A program made the position numbers and the translations under genes. This document shows positions 1 through 4,878 of a stretch of 12,293 nt of DNA, one piece after another. Position 1 is the first letter of the stretch. Every line of letters starts with the position of its first letter. The stretch lies in assembly GCA_902793875.1 (NCBI GenBank), contig CADBFL010000033.1, positions 1-12,293 on the forward strand. Direction: 5' to 3'. The DNA comes from an uncultured Eubacteriales bacterium (GTDB lineage Bacteria > Bacillota > Clostridia > Peptostreptococcales > Anaerovoracaceae). Below the pieces are notes generated by a model. That model did no database searches. It was not told the origin of the DNA and worked only from the letters and a program-made list of their open reading frames with translations.

Positions 1-815
1 GTGAGAGTCGGCGCGATCCATATCCTCGGGTTCTTCACGATGTTTCCCATCTGCAGCATCGATGTCCCGATGCCCTGCGAGATGAGTCCTCCCCACTTGT
101 TTTCAGGGAACGACATCACGGCGAAGCCTATCATCTGAGCGCAGCATCCCGCGACAGCGGCTCCTCCGGCGAGGCCCGTGAGTCCGAGCGCGGCGCATAT
201 GGCGGCGGAGGATATAGGCAGCGTCAGAGCCATTCCGACGACGACCGAAACGATGATGCCCATCAGGAACGGCCTGAGCTCGGTCGCCCACATGATGAGG
301 GTTCCTACCTTCATGGCGGCGGCCCCGAGTCCCGGCGCCCACCATGCGGCAAGGCCCACTCCGACCCCTATGGTCACGAGCGGCGTGACGAGTATGTCTA
401 CCTTAGTCTCTCCGGCGACAGCCTTTCCGCATTCAGCAGCGATGATCGCGACTATCAGAACGGCGAGAGGCCCTCCGGCTCCTCCCAGCCCGTTGGCGGC
501 GAAGCCCACGGTCGCAAGCGAGAACAGCACGAGAGGCGGGCATTTGAGCGCATAGCCTATCGCGACCGCCATCGCCGGGCCCGTCATCGCCATCGCGAGG
601 CCTCCGACCGTGTAGTCAGCGCCTCCTATATTGCATACCGGAGCTGTCAGAAAGCCTATATGGAACTGCGTCCCCAGCGTATTTATTATGGTCCCGATCA
701 GCAGCGAGCAGAACAGTCCCTGCGCCATCGCGGACAGGGCGTCGATGCCGTAGCGTTTCGCGCTGATCTCTATATTCTTGCGTTCGAGGAACGCTTTGAC
801 GGAATCCTTTGTCAT
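1..815 (-). CDS. PTS sugar transporter subunit IIC-like membrane permease (PTS_EIIC_2 family), 3' end missing
   Basis: Translating the minus strand from ATG at 815 gives 271 codons, open to the left edge, so the C-terminus is outside the window. The product is a highly hydrophobic polytopic protein rich in Gly and Ala, with about eight predicted membrane segments. Visible family signatures include MTGPAMAVAIGYALK, TKVDILVTPLVTIGVG, ATELRPFLMGI, LPISSAAIC and a terminal KNPRIWIAPTLT. From knowledge of the family, these match the stand-alone EIIC-like permeases (PTS_EIIC_2), whose usual length is about 340 residues, so roughly 70 residues are missing. The substrate cannot be read, and no EIIA or EIIB partner is in view. 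The start is set by a purine-rich site (AGAAGG, about 5 nt upstream). It diverges from mltG; the mltG -35 box overlaps its first codons, so the two promoters may interfere. Confidence 0.85.
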   Translation of the reverse strand, partial: MTKDSVKAFLERKNIEISAKRYGIDALSAMAQGLFCSLLIGTIINTLGTQFHIGFLTAPVCNIGGADYTVGGLAMAMTGPAMAVAIGYALKCPPLVLFSLATVGFAANGLGGAGGPLAVLIVAIIAAECGKAVAGETKVDILVTPLVTIGVGVGLAAWWAPGLGAAAMKVGTLIMWATELRPFLMGIIVSVVVGMALTLPISSAAICAALGLTGLAGGAAVAGCCAQMIGFAVMSFPENKWGGLISQGIGTSMLQMGNIVKNPRIWIAPTL

Positions 816-837
816 TTTTTCCTTCTTCCCTTATAAT
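809..837 (+). promoter_or_regulatory. Sigma-A type promoter for mltG
   Basis: TTGTCA at 809-814 (5 of 6 to TTGACA) is followed by a 17-bp spacer and a perfect TATAAT at 832-837. The predicted transcript would start near 844, giving a leader of about 70 nt before the mltG ATG at 915. The -35 box lies inside the first two codons of the divergent permease gene. Confidence 0.75.
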
Positions 838-852
838 AGAATCATCACAGAT

Positions 853-867
853 AGCGGCGCAGCCGCT
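853..867. promoter_or_regulatory. Dyad AGCGGC-N3-GCCGCT in the mltG/permease divergent region
   Basis: A perfect 6-bp inverted repeat with a 3-nt centre sits in the 99-bp gap between the two divergent genes, just downstream of the predicted mltG start site. In either transcript it would form a small hairpin, extendable by an A-T and a G-U pair. It could be an operator or a leader hairpin. There is no U-tract, so it is not a terminator. Confidence 0.4.
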
Positions 868-879
868 GTTACAACAGAA

Positions 880-888
880 AGTATACCA
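880..888 (-). promoter_or_regulatory. Possible extended -10 promoter for the PTS-like permease
   Basis: On the minus strand TGG followed by TATACT (888 to 880) fits an extended -10 element, 5 of 6 to TATAAT. No good -35 is found 16-18 bp upstream. It would give a leader of about 58 nt that includes the 853-867 dyad. The ATTATAA stretch near 831-838 is too close to the start codon to serve as -10 and keep the ribosome-binding site in the transcript. Confidence 0.35.
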
Positions 889-914
889 CATCGCTTACCG
901 AAAGGAATTATTTT

Positions 915-2156
915 ATGAGTCGTGTAGAACGCGCAGAAGCCATGCAGGCAAACGCGAAAGCCGGTGCGAAAAAGAAAAAGAAGAAAAAGAAGAGCGGCAA
1001 AGGCCTGTGGATCTTCGTCCTGATCCTCGCTGTCATCGTGGGAGTCGGGGGATGGTACACCATCCAGCTGGGGCCTGTCGACAGGAACAACCTCGAAGAG
1101 GTCGCCGTCGAGATCCCGCAGGGATCCGGCGCTTCAGCCATAGTCGACATCCTTGACGGGGCCGGTCTTGTGAAGAACCGGACCTGCGCAAAGATCAACG
1201 CCAGGATCGGCGGATACAACAGCCTTCAGGCCAACACATACATATTCAACAGAAGCATGTCATTCCCTAAGATGATGAAGGCCATCAACGAGGGCGACTT
1301 CAATTACGTGTCGAAAGAGACGATAGAGGTCCGCGACGGAGCCAGGCTCGAGCAGGTAGCGGCCGCGATGGCCGAGAAGCTCCCTTATACCTCCGAAGAG
1401 ATACTCGCAGTCTGGACCGACAAGGCGTACATGCAGGAGCTGATAGACAAGTACTGGTTCCTGACCGACGATATCCTCGGCAGCGACGTCATGTATCCTC
1501 TCGAGGGCTATCTGTACGCGGACACATACGCGGTGACGGACAGCACCACCGTCGAGCAGTTCACCGAGGTGTGCCTCGACAAGATGGACGAAGAGCTCAC
1601 CGCCCGCAAGGATCAGATAGATAAATCGGGCTGGACAGTGCACGAGTTCCTGACCCTGACCTCGATAGTCACCAAGGAGGCAAGAGCCGAAGATCAGGCA
1701 AAGGTCGCGGGAGTGTTCATGAACAGGCTCGATAAAGACATGTCTCTGGGCTCGGATGTAACGGTCTGCTACATCTTCCAGGAGGACCGCGTAGAGCTCA
1801 AGCAGAGCCAGCTCGACAGCGACAACCCGTATAACACGCGCAAGTTCCAGGGACTTCCGCCGGGGCCGATATGCCAGGTCATCGGAGACGCCATGGACGC
1901 GGTACTCAATTACGAGAAGTCGGACAATCTCTTCTTCTTTGCCGATGAGGACGGAAAGGTCCACTACTATAAGGACGAGGCATCTTTCGAGCAGGGCATC
2001 GAGGATGAAGGTCTGCTGAAGGATGACGAAAGCACCGACGAGTCTTCGGGAAATGAGGCGTCGGGCAATGAGTCGTCAGGAGACGGCGCATCCGGCGGCG
2101 ACCAGACGGAAGAGCCGGCATCCGAAGGAGGAGGCGACGAGCAGATATACGGCTAA
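915..2156 (+). CDS. mltG: Endolytic murein transglycosylase MltG (YceG-like)
   Basis: A 413-residue membrane-anchored enzyme that, by family knowledge, cuts nascent glycan strands and so acts as a terminase of peptidoglycan polymerisation. Residues 1-30 are basic and cytoplasmic, including eight consecutive lysines (19-26). Residues 31-49 form the single membrane helix and the rest is outside. The YceG domain spans roughly 55-365: LEGYLYADTY (196-205), the catalytic block TSIVTKEARAED (249-260) with Glu255 aligning to E. coli Glu218, VFMNRL (267-272) and YNTRKFQGLPPGPIC (306-320). The first Glu of the usual EKE is Thr here, but the catalytic second Glu is kept. Residues 368-410 are a low-complexity acidic Ser/Gly/Glu tail. 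An AAGGAA site lies 8 nt before the ATG. It ends 2 bp from the convergent deacetylase stop, with no terminator between. Confidence 0.95.
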   Translation: MSRVERAEAMQANAKAGAKKKKKKKKSGKGLWIFVLILAVIVGVGGWYTIQLGPVDRNNLEEVAVEIPQGSGASAIVDILDGAGLVKNRTCAKINARIGGYNSLQANTYIFNRSMSFPKMMKAINEGDFNYVSKETIEVRDGARLEQVAAAMAEKLPYTSEEILAVWTDKAYMQELIDKYWFLTDDILGSDVMYPLEGYLYADTYAVTDSTTVEQFTEVCLDKMDEELTARKDQIDKSGWTVHEFLTLTSIVTKEARAEDQAKVAGVFMNRLDKDMSLGSDVTVCYIFQEDRVELKQSQLDSDNPYNTRKFQGLPPGPICQVIGDAMDAVLNYEKSDNLFFFADEDGKVHYYKDEASFEQGIEDEGLLKDDESTDESSGNEASGNESSGDGASGGDQTEEPASEGGGDEQIYG

Positions 2157-2158
2157 GC

Positions 2159-3118
2159 TCACTTGCTTACCATCTGACTGTCATAGAACAAAGGCAGGAA
2201 TATATAGCCCTTGCCCTCGAGATATTCGATCATCCCGGGCAGGGCTTTTTCAGTGTCTCTGCTCCATTCGTGGCAGAGCACTACCATTATCTTCTGATCT
2301 TTTGCGGCTTTCTTCACCCGGCTCATGATAAGCTCAGGCGAAGACTTGTCTTTGCCCCAGCTGTCTCCCGAGTCCACGGTCCAGTCCGTCCAGCCGTATC
2401 CGGCAGCGCTCAGAGCTTCTTCGATGTCGCCGAGGTTCCCGCCGGCGGTGGCTCTTCCTCCCGGGAAGCGCACGATCTTCGGTCTGAAGCCTCCGGTCGC
2501 TTCGGCCGTGAATTCCTCCTGCTTTTCGACATCGTCCATGAACGCCTTTGCCGAGCTGTATATGCCGCCCTCGCTGTAATCGTGAGAGTACGTGTGGTTG
2601 CCTATCGTATGGCCGTATCTGAGGTATTCGGGATACATCGAGGCCGCGCTGAGCTCGCCCCTGTCCGGCAGTTTGTTGCCGTTTGCCGTAGTAAGGAAGA
2701 ACGTCGCCTTCACATCGTATGCGTCGAGTATATCAAGCAGTTTTTTCCCGTGATAATAAGGTCCGTCATCTATCGTCAGATAACAGATCCGGTTATCGTT
2801 GCGGCCCGCCTTTATATCGCTCTCGAGCTGCGCGGCCGCGGCAAAGGTCTCGCTGCGAAGCGCTTCGAGCTCTTCGTCATCGATCTCCAGATCGCGTTTC
2901 TCCGCCAGCTCCGCGTCCCTCTCCTTCCGGGCTTCCCTGAGTTCTTTCTTTACCGCCCTCAGCTCTGATGCTCCGGCGCTGTACTCGCTGACCGTCGCCC
3001 CGATGTTGAGCGCGATGTATACGGCCAGCACAGCCACAGTCAGCATCAGCAGGCCCGTCAGTATCAGTATGATGTTTCCGCCGCTGCCTTTTCGACTTTT
3101 TCCTTTAGTCTCTCCCAT
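2159..3118 (-). CDS. Membrane-anchored polysaccharide deacetylase (NodB domain)
   Basis: A 319-residue protein with a short basic N-terminus, a membrane helix at about 15-38, a charged coiled coil at about 49-105 and a NodB (carbohydrate esterase 4) domain from about 110. All catalytic motifs are visible: TIDDGP (115-120, catalytic and metal-binding Asp), HTYSH (175-179, metal His), RFPGG (217-221), WTDWTVDSGD (243-252) and LCH (281-283, catalytic His). By family knowledge such enzymes remove acetyl groups from N-acetylglucosamine polymers; with an extracellular domain in a Gram-positive type cell, peptidoglycan is the likely substrate, as for PgdA, but this is inference. The chosen ATG lies inside the upstream gene (55-bp overlap) and has only a weak purine site, suggesting coupled translation. 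The next ATG (codon 25) would cut into the membrane helix and also lacks a good site. Confidence 0.9.
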   Translation of the reverse strand: MGETKGKSRKGSGGNIILILTGLLMLTVAVLAVYIALNIGATVSEYSAGASELRAVKKELREARKERDAELAEKRDLEIDDEELEALRSETFAAAAQLESDIKAGRNDNRICYLTIDDGPYYHGKKLLDILDAYDVKATFFLTTANGNKLPDRGELSAASMYPEYLRYGHTIGNHTYSHDYSEGGIYSSAKAFMDDVEKQEEFTAEATGGFRPKIVRFPGGRATAGGNLGDIEEALSAAGYGWTDWTVDSGDSWGKDKSSPELIMSRVKKAAKDQKIMVVLCHEWSRDTEKALPGMIEYLEGKGYIFLPLFYDSQMVSK

Positions 3119-3723
3119 GATCTTTTCTGCTCTTCTATGCTGTCATAGCCGCCCAGCGCATCCGTCTCTTCCCGGAGGATGTCTGTCTCCTTCCGGGTGA
3201 GCTCCAGCTCCTTCTTCGTCTTCTCTATATCTTCAGGCAGTTTCTGCGTCCTGTGCGCGAACACGAAATACCCGATCTCGAGCAGGAGGATGAGGGCGAA
3301 CACGCCCATCACCTTCAGGAACTTCGCGAACCTCGCGCTGTCGCCCACCCTGACGTTGCGGATATCCCCGTACAGCCTGCGCGCCCCTGCGGCGGCGTCC
3401 GATGCGGCTTCCCTGAAGCTCTTTGCCGGCCTGCCCGCGTCCGTGCCGTCATGAGCCTGATCCTGAGGTTTTTCGTACACCCTGGTCTCGCTCAGGGACT
3501 GCCCGTATATCCTCGTATCTCCGCGCGCGATGGTATTCCTTCCGACAGGCTTTATCACGTCCTCATCTTCGTCGCTGATCCATCTGTGCTTTTGGAAGAC
3601 CTGCGTTTCCTTTGCCGGCGCATCATAAACGCGGGTCACGCCCTTTTCAGCTGCGGTCCCGTCCTTCAGTCCGTCCTTCTTTATTATCTTCGTCCTGTCG
3701 TCCGCGTTGTTTCCGGCCATCAT
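3064..3723 (-). CDS. Bitopic coiled-coil membrane protein with repeated T-R-V-Y motifs, function unknown
   Basis: I do not recognise a named family. The 219-residue product has a long, charged, probably disordered N-terminal region (1-130), one membrane helix (about 134-156), and an extracytoplasmic coiled coil (160-190 and 196-214). The layout resembles divisome proteins such as FtsL/DivIC, but the long N-terminus and lack of recognisable signature argue against naming it so. The N-terminal region contains four related motifs: TRVYD (30-34), TQVFQ (40-44), TRIYG (70-74) and TRVYE (80-84). They form two pairs, each with Thr spaced exactly 10 residues, 40 residues apart. The start has GGGGCGG 1-4 nt upstream; the adjacent second ATG (3720) gives better spacing and may be used. 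It lies 43 bp after the Nudix gene and overlaps the deacetylase, so all three probably form one operon. Confidence 0.75.
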   Translation of the reverse strand: MMAGNNADDRTKIIKKDGLKDGTAAEKGVTRVYDAPAKETQVFQKHRWISDEDEDVIKPVGRNTIARGDTRIYGQSLSETRVYEKPQDQAHDGTDAGRPAKSFREAASDAAAGARRLYGDIRNVRVGDSARFAKFLKVMGVFALILLLEIGYFVFAHRTQKLPEDIEKTKKELELTRKETDILREETDALGGYDSIEEQKRSWERLKEKVEKAAAETSY

Positions 3724-3740
3724 ACCGCCCCATATATATA

Positions 3741-3774
3741 GTGGCTGAACGGCCCTTTAGGACTGATCAGCCAC
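3741..3774 (-). terminator. Intercistronic hairpin spanning the Nudix stop codon
   Basis: The arms GTGGCTGA (3741-3748) and TCAGCCAC (3767-3774) are perfect reverse complements separated by 18 nt. On the minus-strand transcript the stem includes the Nudix TGA and is followed by an alternating UAUAUAUA stretch instead of a U-run. It may be a weak terminator, an attenuator or an mRNA-stability hairpin between the Nudix gene and the coiled-coil gene. Confidence 0.35.
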
Positions 3775-4261
3775 AAGTTATTGTACAATGCTCTCCGGTA
3801 TATTGCAATGTCAGGGATATCTCTTTCTGTCCCTCAAGGAGCTTCTCGACGAACGCCCTGTCTCCCTCCCACATCGGAAGCGAAAGGAGCTTATCTTCGG
3901 CGATCCACTCAAGCCTGCCCTCGTCGCACTCAGGCGGCGGATAGTCCCCCGTCTCTCTGAATACGGCGGCAGCCTTCTCATCCGCGGGCGCGAAGTCGTC
4001 CGATGAGTACAGATACATGTCTTCGTCGTCGTACTCATCCGACCTGAATTTTATGACGCCGTGAAAATGCGCCGAGCGAAGGATGAGGCCGGTCTCTTCG
4101 AGCACCTCCCTGACGTTGCATTCGCCGGGAGTCTCTCCCTCCTCTATCCTGCCGCCGATGCCGAGCCACTTGCCTTCGTTCGGATCATCCGGCTTGCGGT
4201 CGCGGAACAGCATCAGCACCCTGCCCTTATTTCTTATGTAACAAAGCGTAGTCCTTTTCAT
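3767..4261 (-). CDS. Nudix hydrolase, MutT/8-oxo-dGTP diphosphatase-like
   Basis: A 164-residue cytoplasmic protein with a complete Nudix box at residues 37-59: G37, E43, R51, E52, E55, E56 and G58 fit GX5EX7REUXEEXGU exactly. The lead-in KWLGIGGRIEEGE and the opening MKRTTLCYI are, from family knowledge, typical of the Bacillota 8-oxo-dGTP diphosphatase type, which cleaves oxidised nucleoside triphosphates to monophosphates. The substrate is inferred, not shown. The ATG at 4261 fits the family start, and an in-frame TGA (4270-4268) lies only two codons upstream, so no longer start is possible. No ribosome-binding site is visible: a 62-bp palindrome begins 2 bp upstream and puts pyrimidine-rich GTCCCCTCTGACTC where the site should be. 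Expression may therefore be altered. The gene diverges from the cyclophilin gene and is followed by the coiled-coil and deacetylase genes. Confidence 0.88.
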   Translation of the reverse strand: MKRTTLCYIRNKGRVLMLFRDRKPDDPNEGKWLGIGGRIEEGETPGECNVREVLEETGLILRSAHFHGVIKFRSDEYDDEDMYLYSSDDFAPADEKAAAVFRETGDYPPPECDEGRLEWIAEDKLLSLPMWEGDRAFVEKLLEGQKEISLTLQYTGEHCTITCG

Positions 4262-4263
4262 AA

Positions 4264-4325
4264 TGAGTCAGAGGGGACGGTTCTTTTTGACTCATGAGTC
4301 AAAAAGAACCGTCCCCTCTGACTCA
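4264..4325. repeat. Perfect 62-bp palindrome (31-bp arms, no spacer), probable dispersed repeat element
   Basis: The left arm 4264-4294 and right arm 4295-4325 are exact reverse complements with the axis between 4294 and 4295. Each arm contains the core AGAGGGGACGGTTCTTTTT bounded by TGAGTCA/TGACTCA boxes: TGAGTCA at 4264 and 4295, TGACTCA at 4288 and 4319. A further TGACTCA lies outside at 4329-4335. From general knowledge, closely similar GGGGACGGTTCTT...GACTC palindromes recur as dispersed elements in many bacterial genomes, and some accompany Y1 (REP-associated) transposases; that link is inference here, since no transposase is in view. As RNA the arms would form a very long, nearly loopless hairpin on either strand. 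The sequence is not coding. Confidence 0.9.
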
Positions 4326-4346
4326 CTTTGACTCATGTGTTAATAT
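4318..4346 (+). promoter_or_regulatory. Possible promoter for the cyclophilin gene, -35 supplied by the repeat edge
   Basis: CTGACT at 4318-4323 (4 of 6 to TTGACA) is separated by 17 bp from TAATAT at 4341-4346 (4 of 6 to TATAAT). The -35 lies in the last box of the palindrome. A competing -35, TTGACT at 4328-4333, has no good -10 at 16-18 bp. The whole 4338-4366 stretch is AT-rich, as promoters usually are. The assignment is tentative. Confidence 0.35.
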
Positions 4347-4380
4347 ATCTGTGAATATATTTTTTACGGAGGTTAAACTT

Positions 4381-4860
4381 ATGAAAAAATTTACTATCGA
4401 AATGGAAGACGGCGGCGTCATCAAAGGCGAACTCTACGAGGATATCGCGCCTAAATCGGTCGCAAACTGGGAGAAGCTTGCCAATGAGGGTTTCTACGAC
4501 GGGCTCATTTTCCACAGGGTCATCCCGGGATTCATGATCCAGGGCGGCTGCCCTGAGGGCACGGGCATGGGAGGCCCGGGCTACACGATCGAAGGAGAGT
4601 TCACGGCCAACGGCTTCAAAAACGACCTGAAGCACGAAAGAGGCGTCCTTTCCATGGCAAGAGCGATGGACCCGAACTCTGCAGGCTCGCAGTTCTTCAT
4701 CATGACCTCGACCTCGCCTCACCTGGACGGCCAGTACGCCGCATTCGGCAGGGTGACATCCGGCATGGAAGTCGCCGACAGGATCGTCAACTCAAAGCGG
4801 GACAGACGGGACAAGCCGGTCATCGACCAGAAGATCAAAAGCATCCGCGTAGAGGGATAG
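4381..4860 (+). CDS. Cyclophilin-type peptidyl-prolyl cis-trans isomerase
   Basis: A 159-residue single-domain cyclophilin with no signal peptide, so a cytoplasmic folding helper that by family knowledge isomerises X-Pro bonds. Visible motifs are IFHRVIPGFMIQGG (43-56) with Arg46 equal to the catalytic Arg55 of human CypA, SAGSQFFI (100-107) and LDGQYAAFGRV (115-125). The positions of CypA Trp121 and His126 are His114 and Tyr119, so cyclosporin binding is probably weak, as in many bacterial members. The start is fixed by GGAGG at 4368-4372, 8 nt before the ATG. The frame is open further upstream to an ATG at the palindrome centre (4294), but that extension would be non-homologous and lacks a ribosome-binding site. 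The gene diverges from the Nudix gene and converges on the channel gene 18 bp away. Confidence 0.95.
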   Translation: MKKFTIEMEDGGVIKGELYEDIAPKSVANWEKLANEGFYDGLIFHRVIPGFMIQGGCPEGTGMGGPGYTIEGEFTANGFKNDLKHERGVLSMARAMDPNSAGSQFFIMTSTSPHLDGQYAAFGRVTSGMEVADRIVNSKRDRRDKPVIDQKIKSIRVEG

Positions 4861-4863
4861 CTC

Positions 4864-4877
4864 ATCCGCCGGCGGAT
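4864..4877. repeat. Short perfect palindrome between convergent stop codons
   Basis: ATCCGCC/GGCGGAT is a perfect 14-bp palindrome in the 18-bp gap between the cyclophilin and channel stop codons. It could form a short GC hairpin in either transcript and so act as a weak bidirectional terminator. There is no U-tract on either side, so that role is uncertain. Confidence 0.35.
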
Positions 4878-4878
4878 C

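Noticed and set aside
178..555. Plus-strand open frame of 125 codons opposite the PTS-like permease
   Set aside because: Low-complexity Ala/Pro/Thr composition follows from the complement of the Gly/Ala-rich permease; no start signal is present.
3064..3723. Naming the coiled-coil protein FtsL or DivIC
   Set aside because: Only the general layout (one helix then coiled coil) matches. The long disordered tail, absence of family signature and lack of division genes nearby do not support the name.
4264..4325. Palindrome as a shared bidirectional terminator
   Set aside because: It lies between two divergent gene starts, not ends, so there is nothing to terminate in the normal sense.
4294..4380. 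Upstream in-frame ATG giving a cyclophilin with 29 extra residues
   Set aside because: The extension is translated from the palindrome and AT-rich promoter region, has no ribosome-binding site, and the GGAGG at 4368-4372 points to ATG 4381, where homology begins.
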